Source: JASLPR01 sp964496475 (GTDB lineage Bacteria > Chloroflexota > UBA11872 > VXNJ01). Taken from it: a stretch of DNA of 64,000 bases. The translations under genes were made by a program, and so were the position numbers. Each line of letters starts with the position of its first letter. The stretch's first letter is position 1. Where the stretch lies: the NCBI GenBank assembly GCA_964496475.1, contig CAZBZS010000005.1, positions 9,811-73,810 on the forward strand, in the 5' to 3' direction. Below the pieces are notes generated by a model. It ran no database searches. It saw nothing but the letters and a program-made list of their open reading frames with translations, and was not told the DNA's origin. Positions 25,375 to 34,012 of the stretch are shown piece after piece.

Positions 25375-26793
25375 ATGGTGAACAGGTCAGGGGATAATGA
25401 TGGCGGTCAAAAGCTCACAACCGAACGGCAGCTCATGGGATCCTCCGCTCTAGGTTCGGGCTCCATTCCGATGTCCAACCTGCTCCGGGGCTTTTCTCTG
25501 GCCCTGGACCTGTCTCAGGGCTTGAAGCGAGGCCACGCCATCCGCACGGCCTTCAAGGCAATGAAGATCGCCGAGACGTGCAAATTGACCGAAGCCGAGC
25601 GCGCCGACGTGTTTTACACCGCCTACTTGAAGGACAGCGGCTGCCCGGCGGCGATTGATGTCCTGCTGGAACTTGTAGGCGCCAACGACATTGTTGGACA
25701 CCACGAATATAAGCTGGACCATGAGTCTACTTTCGCTCGTATGCGATCCGGCCTCCGATCCTACCGGCATCGAAAGCCGTTGCTCGTAAGGTTGGCTCGA
25801 CTCCCATTTGATTTGCTAACGGCGTCCCTGAAACTCGCCGGAGCGGAGCAGGTGCGGTGCACAGTGGGTCGTTCCATCGCGGCGCGGCTGGGTCTGTCGG
25901 AAGACATGCAGGATGCTCTCTTCAGCATTACCGAGCGGTTCGACGGCGCCGGCCTTCCACGCGGGCTGAAGGCCGACGAGATTCCGATCGCTTCACGAAT
26001 CATCGCCGTTGGCCAGCTTACGAACTCCTATTGCACGTTACGATCGCCTGCGGAAGCAGTCCACATCCTGCGGGAACGGGCGGGGTCGATGCTCGATCCG
26101 GAACTTGTGGAGGTTCAGCTGAGCTTATTCCGCCAGAAGGATTTCCTCGACGGTCTGGACGATCCGGGCATAGCCGAATGGATCGCACAAATGGACCCGA
26201 TGGACACCAGGTTAAACGCGGACCGGGACAACATGGTTGACATCGTCTCGGCATCCGGCGAAGTCGTCGACATTAAGTCGCGATTTACCGCGAGCCACTC
26301 GCGGGGCGTGGCGAAGACCGCGGTACAGATCGGCCTGCAGCTCGGGATGGACGAGGATATTCTCTGGGCGCTGGATCTTGCCGGGCAGTTACACGACATC
26401 AGCAAATTGGGCGTACCCATCATGACATTGAACGAACAAGACAAATTGTCCAACGACGAGTGGGAGTACGTCCGCGAGCACCCAAACGACACCCGCCGGG
26501 TGCTGACCGCGACCGATCTCTTCGCTCCGATCACCGACATAGCGGCAAACCATCACGAAAAGCTTGACGGCACCGGTTATCCGCTGGGTATCGAAGGTGA
26601 GGATCTGCCGCTGGAACACCGGATAATCGCGGTGGCGGATGTTTTCGACGCTCTATCCGCCGCGCGTCCATACCGGGCGGAAATGCCCCGGGACAGAGTG
26701 CTGGAGATCATCGACGGAATGGCCGGCCCCAAGCTTGATGAGGAGGTCATGGCCGCGCTGCGAGAGGCTACCAGGACCTCGCTGGCCGCCTAG
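25375..26793 (+). CDS. HD-GYP domain protein with degenerate N-terminal duplicate
   Basis: A 472-residue protein. The C-terminal half has an intact HD-GYP phosphodiesterase set: H-SRGVA, H340-D in LHDISKLGVP, HHEKLDG, and G399-T-G-Y-P. This class cleaves cyclic di-GMP. The N-terminal half repeats the architecture in decayed form: no HD pair is seen, GTGYP has become GAGLP (ERFDGAGLPRGL), and the closing SMLDPELVEVQL helix is kept. No receiver or membrane domain is present. Starts at Met 21 or 33 are possible alternatives. Confidence 0.88.
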   Translation: MVNRSGDNDGGQKLTTERQLMGSSALGSGSIPMSNLLRGFSLALDLSQGLKRGHAIRTAFKAMKIAETCKLTEAERADVFYTAYLKDSGCPAAIDVLLELVGANDIVGHHEYKLDHESTFARMRSGLRSYRHRKPLLVRLARLPFDLLTASLKLAGAEQVRCTVGRSIAARLGLSEDMQDALFSITERFDGAGLPRGLKADEIPIASRIIAVGQLTNSYCTLRSPAEAVHILRERAGSMLDPELVEVQLSLFRQKDFLDGLDDPGIAEWIAQMDPMDTRLNADRDNMVDIVSASGEVVDIKSRFTASHSRGVAKTAVQIGLQLGMDEDILWALDLAGQLHDISKLGVPIMTLNEQDKLSNDEWEYVREHPNDTRRVLTATDLFAPITDIAANHHEKLDGTGYPLGIEGEDLPLEHRIIAVADVFDALSAARPYRAEMPRDRVLEIIDGMAGPKLDEEVMAALREATRTSLAA

Positions 26794-26838
26794 TCACATG
26801 CCGGGCTCCGGGACCCCACGATTTCCGGTCGAGGAAAA

Positions 26839-27486
26839 ATGCACGCGGTAGTGGTGCTGGCGGGCGACTTCAGCCTGACCCCCTCCATCGAGCGTGTCCT
26901 GCGCACCGCCGACCTGGTGATCGCGGCCGACGGCGGAGCCGATCATCTGCACGGACTCTCGCGACTTCCCGACGTTCTGATAGGGGATCTGGATTCGGTC
27001 ACCGATGAGATAGCTGCCAGCCTGCAAGCTCAGAAAGTGGAGATCGTCCAGTTCCCGGCGGACAAAGACGCCACCGACGCAGAGCTTGCCGTTCTTGAGG
27101 CCGCGGAGCGCGGAGCTAGCACTATCACAATTCTGGGAGGTCGCGGCGGCCCGCGTGCCGACCATGAAATGGCAAACCTACTACTCCTGGCGCACCCGCG
27201 TCTCGGCGCCGTCGATGTTCGCTTCTTGACAGCGACGACCGAAGTGCAGGCTCTCGGTCCCGGCAAGCACGAAGTCGGCTTGCGTCCCGGGGGCACGATA
27301 TCCCTGGTGTCGCTCACCTCGACTGTGCGCGGGTTTAACATCGCCGGTGTTCGCTGGCCGCTCAAGAATCAGGCTCTGACGCTGGGATCAACGTACACGT
27401 TGAGCAACGAAGTCACCGATCCTGAAGTCAGGGTGGAAATTGCAGAGGGCATGGTATTGCTGTTCCGAGATTTGACCGGCGGCTAA
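26839..27486 (+). CDS. thiN: Thiamine diphosphokinase
   Basis: A 215-residue thiamine pyrophosphokinase. Visible family blocks are VIAADGGADHL, VLIGDLDSV (metal and phosphate site), FPADKDATDAELAV and ILGGRGGPRADHEMANL. It converts thiamine to the cofactor TPP using ATP. It lies directly upstream of the TPP-riboswitch operon on the same strand but is outside the switch, so it is probably expressed independently of it. Confidence 0.93.
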   Translation: MHAVVVLAGDFSLTPSIERVLRTADLVIAADGGADHLHGLSRLPDVLIGDLDSVTDEIAASLQAQKVEIVQFPADKDATDAELAVLEAAERGASTITILGGRGGPRADHEMANLLLLAHPRLGAVDVRFLTATTEVQALGPGKHEVGLRPGGTISLVSLTSTVRGFNIAGVRWPLKNQALTLGSTYTLSNEVTDPEVRVEIAEGMVLLFRDLTGG

Positions 27487-27498
27487 TTCGACCGGGTC

Positions 27499-27504
27499 TT
27501 GACA
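27499..27504 (+). promoter_or_regulatory. Possible -35 box of the TPP-riboswitch operon
   Basis: A consensus TTGACA lies about 65 bases before the riboswitch. A matching -10 at the right distance is weak (GACTGT at 27522-27527), with a better TCTAAT slightly too far, so this is tentative. Confidence 0.3.
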
Positions 27505-27567
27505 CCGCCGCGATAGAGTGCGACTGTCTAATGGCGAGGTAGAACTCACTCACAACTGAATAGCAGT

Positions 27568-27670
27568 TCCGCAGGGGAGCTGGAGCAATATCCGGCTGAG
27601 ATGGCGGTGCCGGGCACCGCGTTCCCTCTGAACCTGATCCGGGTAATGCCGGCGTAGGAAGGCGGTGTCA
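27568..27670 (+). promoter_or_regulatory. TPP riboswitch (THI element)
   Basis: The conserved aptamer pieces are all present in order: CAGGGGAGC, then GGCTGAGATGG, an ACCGC/CCCTCTGAACCTGATC block, GGGTAATGCCGGCGTAGGAA. The optional central arm is the short GGTGCCGGGCACC hairpin. It precedes the thiamine-type transport operon by about 90 bases and should lower expression when TPP is abundant. Confidence 0.96.
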
Positions 27671-27758
27671 AATGCTCAGAGGAATACCGCAGATGCAAGT
27701 CTGCGGCCGTTTTACCTTCCCGCCCCCGGTGCGCGCGCTGCCCCGGAGGAGATGGACG

Positions 27759-28046
27759 ATGGCAAAGATCATTGCGGCGTTTCAGGTGTTGCCGGCCGGC
27801 GTAGATGACCTGTACGCGTGTGTCGATGCCGCCATCGAGGTCGTACAAAGCTCAGGCCTTCCCTACGACGTCGGCTCCTTCGAAACCACCGTGGAAGGCG
27901 ATTACGACCAAATAATGGAGGTCGTCAAGCGGGCCCAGGCCGCCTGTTTCGATTACGGCGCGGAATCCGTAATATGCAATATCAAGATCGCTAATTCCCT
28001 TGCCGGCACGACCATCGCCGAGCACATAGGAAAGTACCGGACCTGA
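27759..28046 (+). CDS. MTH1187/YkoF-like thiamine-binding protein
   Basis: A 95-residue DUF77 (MTH1187) protein. The ATG at 27759 follows GGAGGAG at a suitable distance; an upstream frame to 27672 is not protein-like. It shows the family ferredoxin-like fold pattern, with FQVLPAG at the N-terminus and VICNIKIAN in the C-terminal strand. Relatives bind thiamine or HMP and occur with ThiXYZ/YkoEDC transporters. Here it is the first gene after the TPP riboswitch, which supports a thiamine role. Confidence 0.85.
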   Translation: MAKIIAAFQVLPAGVDDLYACVDAAIEVVQSSGLPYDVGSFETTVEGDYDQIMEVVKRAQAACFDYGAESVICNIKIANSLAGTTIAEHIGKYRT

Positions 28047-28047
28047 C

Positions 28048-28848
28048 ATGGCGGTGCCAAACCGGACCCGGATGGTAGGAAACGGCCGAGCGAAGCAGGC
28101 GGTCCCGGCGGTCCTCACGATCGCGGCGATTATTCTCGTGTGGCAGATTGCGGTGGAATGGCGCGACACTCCGCGCTGGCTTTTGCCATCCCCTCTGGAC
28201 ATCGCCATCGCGATGATCGATTCCGCCGGGATATTGAGGGCGCACGTCGGCATCACGTTGCTGGAAATAGGGCTCGGCTTCGCGATCGCGCTGACACTGG
28301 GGGTGCTGGTCGCGGTGGCTAGTCACCTCTCGGGGTCTATCCGCCGGTCGGTCTACCCGCTGCTGGTTGTTTCGCAATCGGTCCCGGTGATCGTGCTGGC
28401 ACCGCTGTTGGTAATCTGGTTCGGCTTCGGCATCGCGCCTAAGGTCGCGCTGATCGTGCTGGTGTGTTTCTTCCCGATATGTGTGTCGTTCCTGGACGGC
28501 CTGCAGACGGCTGACAGCGAAATCCTGCAACTTCTTCGGGCGATGGGCGCGAATCGCTGGCAAATGTTTCGTATCGGGAGGCTGCCGGCCGCCCTGCCGG
28601 CGCTGGCTTCTGGCAGCAAGATCGCCGCCACCTACTCCGTGATTGGCGCTGTTATCGCCGAGTGGTTGGGGGCTAGCCAGGGACTCGGAGTATTTCTGAT
28701 TCGATCGCAGAACTCTTTTCGCGCCGACCGCGCCCTGGCGGTCATCGTGATCGTGTCCGCAATCGCCATCGCCGCATACCTCTTAATCGAATTGTTAGCA
28801 CGGCTTTCGATGCCGTGGCACTACGGACAGCAAAGGAGAATACAGTGA
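28048..28848 (+). CDS. ABC transporter permease, thiamine-precursor type
   Basis: A 266-residue permease of the SsuC/TauC/ThiX type with about six membrane segments. The cytoplasmic coupling loop is LLRAMGANRWQMFRIGRLPAALP. It starts two bases after the preceding stop, and its stop overlaps the GTG of the binding-protein gene, so the operon is tightly coupled. The riboswitch and neighbours make thiamine or its pyrimidine precursor (HMP or formylaminopyrimidine) the probable cargo. Confidence 0.92.
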   Translation: MAVPNRTRMVGNGRAKQAVPAVLTIAAIILVWQIAVEWRDTPRWLLPSPLDIAIAMIDSAGILRAHVGITLLEIGLGFAIALTLGVLVAVASHLSGSIRRSVYPLLVVSQSVPVIVLAPLLVIWFGFGIAPKVALIVLVCFFPICVSFLDGLQTADSEILQLLRAMGANRWQMFRIGRLPAALPALASGSKIAATYSVIGAVIAEWLGASQGLGVFLIRSQNSFRADRALAVIVIVSAIAIAAYLLIELLARLSMPWHYGQQRRIQ

Positions 28849-29840
28849 TTTCGCGACGATACCTACTGACGATGGTCGGCGCCTCGCTGGCAACAGCGGC
28901 GGTGGCGGGCTGCGAACCCAAGACCGAGACCAAGCCCATTGAAAGGGCGACTGTATCTCTGGTGCTCGACTGGGTTCCAAACACCAACCATACCGGCCTC
29001 TACGTCGCCCGTAGCAAAGGCTATTTCAAGGAAGAAAGCATTGATTTCGAGATCGTCGAACCGGCTACGGGGGGTGGGCCGCAGGTGGTAGCCGCCGGTC
29101 AGGCCGATTTCGGCATCGATTTTCAGGAGTTCATGACTCCCGCCCGGGCCGAAGGCGTGCCGGTTGTGTCGGTGGCGGCCATCATCCAGCACAACACATC
29201 GGGATTCGCTTCGCTGAAATCGAAGGGCGTCGCCAGGCCCCGGGATCTTGAGGGGATGACGTATGGAGGCTTCGGGTCTCCCCTGGAGACGGCCTTGCTA
29301 CAAACCATGATGGAGGCCGATGGGGGCGATTTCAGCAAACTGTCCACGGTCGATGCCGGCGCGGCTGACTTCCTCACAATCATTCAGCGGGATGTCGATC
29401 TGTACTGGATCTTCTTCGGCTGGCAGGGGGTGAAGGCCGAGCTGGAGGGCATTGAGATCGACACCCTTTTCGTGAAGGACTGGGGCGTGCCCGACTACTA
29501 CACCCCGCTCATCATCACCAGCGAAACGCTAATCGCGGAAAAACCGGATTTGGTGACGCGGACTCTGAATGCAATTGCCCGGGGCTATGAGGAAGCGATC
29601 GCCGATCCGGCCGGCGCTGCTGAAATTCTGCTTGCGGCCGCCCCCGAAACCGATGCCGATCTGGTCGGTCCCTCGCAGGCGTGGCTGAGTCCGCAGTATC
29701 GGGCCGACGCGCCTCAGTGGGGCTATCAGGAAGCGGACGTCTGGCAGACCATGTCGGAATGGATGGCGACGAATGGCCTTGTCGATGAGGTGATCGATTG
29801 GCAGGCCGCCTATACCAACGAATTCCTGCCGCCGCGCTGA
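28845..29840 (+). CDS. ABC transporter substrate-binding lipoprotein (NMT1/THI5-like)
   Basis: A 331-residue NMT1/ThiY-like protein from GTG 28845, which overlaps the permease stop and follows AAAGGAG; a frame from 28815 is less likely. The N-terminus has a Tat-like SRRYLLTMVG signal and lipobox AVAGC. The mature part has the family LVLDWVPNTNHTGLYVA start and the substrate-loop QADFGIDFQEF. It should capture a thiamine precursor or related pyrimidine outside the cell and pass it to the adjacent permease. Confidence 0.93.
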   Translation: MISRRYLLTMVGASLATAAVAGCEPKTETKPIERATVSLVLDWVPNTNHTGLYVARSKGYFKEESIDFEIVEPATGGGPQVVAAGQADFGIDFQEFMTPARAEGVPVVSVAAIIQHNTSGFASLKSKGVARPRDLEGMTYGGFGSPLETALLQTMMEADGGDFSKLSTVDAGAADFLTIIQRDVDLYWIFFGWQGVKAELEGIEIDTLFVKDWGVPDYYTPLIITSETLIAEKPDLVTRTLNAIARGYEEAIADPAGAAEILLAAAPETDADLVGPSQAWLSPQYRADAPQWGYQEADVWQTMSEWMATNGLVDEVIDWQAAYTNEFLPPR

Positions 29841-29841
29841 T

Positions 29842-30639
29842 TTGGGCAGGGCGCGTCGAGAGGATAAGTACGGCGGAGCAGTAGTCTCCGCCATCGGCGT
29901 GGCCAAGACCTTCGGTGAGGGCGAACGCTCCTTGCCGACGCTTGCCTCCGTTTCTGTTCACGCCGATCCCGGCGAGTTCGTGACTGTGGTTGGTACGAGC
30001 GGCTGCGGCAAGAGCACGCTGTTCAACTTGATCGCCGGTCTGGAGATGCCCGATGCCGGCGAAGTTCGCCTGCACGGCCGCCGCGCGCACGGCGCTACCG
30101 GCCGGGTCGGCTACATGCCCCAGCGCGACCTGTTGCTGCCCTGGCGTCGAGTCATGGACAACGTCACACTGGGTGTCGAAATCGCCGGCGGGAACATGGC
30201 GGCAACGCGACAACGTGCGACAGGTCTGTTCCCCGACTTCGGCCTCGAAGGCTTTGCCGACAGTTATCCTCACGAACTTTCCGGCGGCATGCGACAACGG
30301 GCGGCACTTTTGCGCACAATTCTGACCGGGCACGACGTACTGCTCTTGGACGAGCCTTTTGGCGCGCTGGACGCACTGACGCGGCTGGAAATGCAACAGT
30401 GGCTGTTGGATATCTGGGAGCGTTTCGGCAAGACTATCTTTTTCATCAGCCACGACGTTGACGAAGCCATCATCCTGTCGGATCGAATTTATGTGATGTC
30501 GCCCCGTCCGGCCACGATCATTGCTAAAGTCACGATCGACTTGGAGCGTCCCCGTCCACCGGCGGTGACAACGAGCGAACGCTTCGAAGGCTACAAGCGC
30601 GAGCTGCTGCAGTGTCTGGGCGTCATTGCGCCGGAATGA
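29842..30639 (+). CDS. ABC transporter ATP-binding protein, thiamine-precursor type
   Basis: A 265-residue ATPase starting at TTG 29842, one base after the upstream stop. Walker A is GTSGCGKST, the Q-loop is MPQRD, the signature is LSGGMRQRA, Walker B is VLLLDEPF, and the H-loop is FFISHDVDEA. It belongs to the nitrate/sulfonate/taurine/ThiZ group and completes the riboswitch-controlled uptake system. Confidence 0.94.
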   Translation: MGRARREDKYGGAVVSAIGVAKTFGEGERSLPTLASVSVHADPGEFVTVVGTSGCGKSTLFNLIAGLEMPDAGEVRLHGRRAHGATGRVGYMPQRDLLLPWRRVMDNVTLGVEIAGGNMAATRQRATGLFPDFGLEGFADSYPHELSGGMRQRAALLRTILTGHDVLLLDEPFGALDALTRLEMQQWLLDIWERFGKTIFFISHDVDEAIILSDRIYVMSPRPATIIAKVTIDLERPRPPAVTTSERFEGYKRELLQCLGVIAPE

Positions 30640-30707
30640 TCGTGACAGGTCACACGAGTACCCATGAAGGGGCCGCGAGGCTCTCCTCTCTTCTTCAGGG
30701 TTGAATC

Positions 30708-30947
30708 ATGGCTAGCTGCACGGCCCGTCCCGGCAGCAGACTGAAGAGACGGCCGGCCCACATGGCGGCCCTAAATCTCATACTGGGACCGCTTGCCTTA
30801 CCGGCGCCGCTGATACTCGGACTTTTCGTCGATACTGCCGGATTTCGCATCATGTTCGCGATCGCGATAGTTCTTGCTCTGATCGGGCTCGCCGCCGTCC
30901 TCAGCTTCGCCCTGCACCCGGCCCGGGCCGTCGAGGCGAGTCCGTAA
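30708..30947 (+). pseudogene. Remnant of an MFS transporter C-terminus
   Basis: A 79-residue frame whose last 55 residues form the final two membrane helices typical of an MFS protein (LGPLALPAPLILGLFVD, FAIAIVLALIGLAAVLSF). Nothing upstream encodes the other helices, so it is the tail of a lost gene. An intact MFS gene follows 150 bases later. Confidence 0.5.
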
Positions 30948-31097
30948 GATTACGCCCCCCCGGAGGGCCATTCAGTTGGGCAAACGGATGTGGGGATACC
31001 TTGCTCGGCGCTTTGCCATGTTCCGGGGCGTGTATCGCTGCATCCCGCACGGATCCGTTTGCGCCGTGCCTCGAATTCGCGCTAGCCTCCCCCCCGC

Positions 31098-32546
31098 ATG
31101 AGTGCCGATAGCAACGCCGTTCAGCCGCCCGTGCCACCCGCCCGCAGAGGTGGTTCGGGCCGCACTCTTACGGCCGCCGCCTTTGGCGCGTCCGGCGTGT
31201 TCCTAGCCACCTTCGATCCGACCGCGTTGGCGGTCGCACTGCCGACAATCGCTGCCGATCTGCAAATCGACCTCCAGGGCGTGCAATGGGTCGGACTGGT
31301 CACGATGATCGTCACCGGCGCGCTGCTGCTGGGAACTGGGCGGCTGGCCGATCTGGCCGGTCGCAAAAAGGTGTTTCTGATCGGCGTTGGGGTATTCGCC
31401 TTCGGAGCCCTGGTGAGCGCGGTCAGCCAGAATCTGTTCCTGCTCATCGTGGGCCGGGCCATCTTGGGAGTCGGGGCAGCGGCTCTCAACTCGATGGGGC
31501 CGGCGCTGGTCGTAGGCGCATTTTCGCCGGAGATGCGTGGTCGCGCCCTGGGGATCGTTGGCACGGTTACCTCGGTTGGCCTGGTAGCGGGACCGGTGCT
31601 GAGCGGCTTCATCGTGGATGCGCTCGGATGGAACGCGATTTTCTTTATCGAGCTTCCCATCGCCGGCCTCATCATCCTCGGCGGACTGGTCTTCTTGCCG
31701 GAGACTGAACGCGTCCGCGGTGAGGAATTCGACATTCCCGGCGCCGCCCTGATGATCGCATGGATGGGGCCGCTGCTGTTCGCCATCACCCAGGGCAATT
31801 CCATGGGCTGGCGGTCGCCCGTCATCATCGGATTGCTCGCTGCCGGGATCGCGCTTCTGCTGATATTCATCTACTCGCAAAAGCGCGCCCGCTACCCGAC
31901 GATCGACCTATCGCTCTTTCGAATCCCCTCTTTCCGTGCTCCCATCGGCGCCTCGTTTTTCGGCTTCGCGGCGCTGATGGTGTCATTTCTGCTGATGCCT
32001 TTCTATTTGCAGAACGTCCTCAACCTGCCGGTGCAACAGGTGGGCCTGATATCGGCCGTTCTTCCCGGCATGATGGTCTTCATCGCCATCGTTGCCGGGT
32101 CAGTCTCCGACCGTATCGGCCCCAAGCTCCCGTCGACGATCGGATTGGTCCTGCTATCCGTAGGCCTGGTGAATCTGGGGTTGCTCGATGAGCATTCGGA
32201 CGTCGGGCGGGTGGTCGCCGTGCTAGCTCTCGGCGGGGCCGGGCTGGGCTCGTTTGAGTGGACCCTCAACAGCGCGATCGTGGGTTCACTGCCGAGATCC
32301 AAACTGGGCGTGGCGACGGGGTTTCTGGCGACCGCCCGAACCCTCGGCTTCACCACCGGGCAGGCGGCATGGGCTGCGCTATTCTCCGCGGTGGTCACGA
32401 CGAGCGCCGGCACCTCTATCGCGCTGGATTCGCCCGTGGAAGCGCTTGTGCTCGGATTCCGGGTCACCTTCCTGGCGGCAGCGGCGCTGGCCGCGCTGGC
32501 GGCGGCACTGGCTTCGATGCAGGGGCGGGTGATTTCGCCGGACTAG
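31098..32546 (+). CDS. MFS transporter, DHA2 (EmrB/QacA) type
   Basis: A 482-residue transporter with about 14 predicted membrane helices. It has the DHA2 helix 1 pattern (FDPTALAVALPTIAADL), motif A GRLADLAGRKKVF and motif C GLVAGPVLSGF. Such proteins export drugs or other small amphipathic molecules by proton antiport. No regulator adjoins it. The ATG at 31098 puts a short hydrophilic N-terminus before helix 1. Confidence 0.9.
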   Translation: MSADSNAVQPPVPPARRGGSGRTLTAAAFGASGVFLATFDPTALAVALPTIAADLQIDLQGVQWVGLVTMIVTGALLLGTGRLADLAGRKKVFLIGVGVFAFGALVSAVSQNLFLLIVGRAILGVGAAALNSMGPALVVGAFSPEMRGRALGIVGTVTSVGLVAGPVLSGFIVDALGWNAIFFIELPIAGLIILGGLVFLPETERVRGEEFDIPGAALMIAWMGPLLFAITQGNSMGWRSPVIIGLLAAGIALLLIFIYSQKRARYPTIDLSLFRIPSFRAPIGASFFGFAALMVSFLLMPFYLQNVLNLPVQQVGLISAVLPGMMVFIAIVAGSVSDRIGPKLPSTIGLVLLSVGLVNLGLLDEHSDVGRVVAVLALGGAGLGSFEWTLNSAIVGSLPRSKLGVATGFLATARTLGFTTGQAAWAALFSAVVTTSAGTSIALDSPVEALVLGFRVTFLAAAALAALAAALASMQGRVISPD

Positions 32547-32744
32547 CGCCGGGGCCACGGCTCCCGGTCAACGGGACTGCTCTGACTTCGAGATTGGTTC
32601 GCCTTGAGCAAAACTTCGCTCCAAGTTGAATCCGGCTTCCTCGTTGCACCCGACTAGACTGCGTCGAGCTGGCGAATTTCTCCGGTAATCCCACTCGTCC
32701 ATATTCTTTCTAGAACTTTTCGCGTTCAGGAGAAAAACTTTTCG

Positions 32745-33977
32745 GTGTCTAGCGAGCTAGCCAGTCCTGCCGAGTACTACCGCCAATTTCGTCGCTTCTC
32801 CCGAAACGCACGCCTGCTCCTGGCTAGTACGTTCCTTGGCAGCCTGAGTGTCGGGACCTTCGCGGTGGGATACAACCTGTATCTCATAGAGATCGGCGTC
32901 CCCGGAGAGGGACTCGGCTATCTGGTCGGCGCAGGCTCGCTGGCCGGCGCCGCGGCCGCGATCCCCGCCGCCATCCTGGCGCATCGTATCGGTCTCAAAG
33001 CGTTGATCCTATGGGCTTCGGCGGCTCTGGCCGTCGGGACCGTGCTGCAAATCGTCCCCTGGTCCTATCCGAGCCTCCTCGTGGGAAATGCTCTGGGCGG
33101 GGCCGGGTCAGCCATGTGGGCCGTCGCGCTACTGCCACTGTTGGCGGCCAGCACCGATGATGAGGGACGGCCCTATCTTTTCACTCTGTCCGCGCTGATC
33201 TTCCTCGGGGTGACCCTGGCCGGAAACGTCCTTGCCGGGTTCGCTCCCCGCGCACTCGCCGAGGCAGCCGGTGCCGACATCGAACTTGGCTACCTGGGTG
33301 TGCTAGGTCTGACCAGCATTGTCAGTAGCCTTGGCCTGCTTCCGCTGCTTTTTCTGGTCCACGCCAACGACCGACCGCGGACGCCGCTGGACGATCTCCG
33401 CCTGGCCTTCCGGGAACGGGCAAAGATCACAAAACTCCTGGCCATACACGGATTGATCGCATTCGGTGCCGGAGCGGTGCTCCCCTTCCTGAATGTCTAT
33501 TTTGTCAAATCGCTCGGGATGCCGGAGGCGCAATTTGGCCTGCTGGCCGGAGCGGGCATCTCCACCCGGGCTGCGCTAACAACGCTGGGACCCCTGCTGG
33601 CCACCAGGTTGGGTCTTGCCCGAACCATCGGGGTCTCACAGATGGCTTCAATCCCACTGCTTCTACTGCTTGGTTTTGCGCCGGGGCTCGCCGTGGCCGT
33701 CTTTGCATACCTCGCGCGAGGAGCCCTCATGAATATGGCCCAACCCCTGCGCAGCGCCCTATACATGGAGTCCGTGTCCGCCCGGCTGCGGGCGGCATTT
33801 AACAGCCTCCTGCTAGTCGGCTGGGGAGTTGCCTGGGCCGCTGGGGCCACGCTCGGCGGAGGTCTCCTAGAACGCCAGTGGAGCGGAGTTCAATTTGGAA
33901 TCACCGCCGCCTCTTATCTGGTTGCCAGCGCCGCTCTGCTACGCCTGTTTCCAAAAACCCGGGAGAGTCACCGGTAG
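32745..33977 (+). CDS. MFS transporter
   Basis: A 410-residue protein with 12 predicted membrane helices, starting at GTG 32745 after an AGGAG element. It has an MFS-type loop (GYNLYLIEIGVPGEGLGYLVG) and a duplicated halves pattern, with closest general resemblance to uncharacterised MFS proteins rather than to the DHA2 gene before it. The substrate is unknown. Confidence 0.87.
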   Translation: MSSELASPAEYYRQFRRFSRNARLLLASTFLGSLSVGTFAVGYNLYLIEIGVPGEGLGYLVGAGSLAGAAAAIPAAILAHRIGLKALILWASAALAVGTVLQIVPWSYPSLLVGNALGGAGSAMWAVALLPLLAASTDDEGRPYLFTLSALIFLGVTLAGNVLAGFAPRALAEAAGADIELGYLGVLGLTSIVSSLGLLPLLFLVHANDRPRTPLDDLRLAFRERAKITKLLAIHGLIAFGAGAVLPFLNVYFVKSLGMPEAQFGLLAGAGISTRAALTTLGPLLATRLGLARTIGVSQMASIPLLLLLGFAPGLAVAVFAYLARGALMNMAQPLRSALYMESVSARLRAAFNSLLLVGWGVAWAAGATLGGGLLERQWSGVQFGITAASYLVASAALLRLFPKTRESHR

Positions 33978-34012
33978 GGCGGTAACCGGTTCCCTGGTTG
34001 CCGGCTCCGAGA

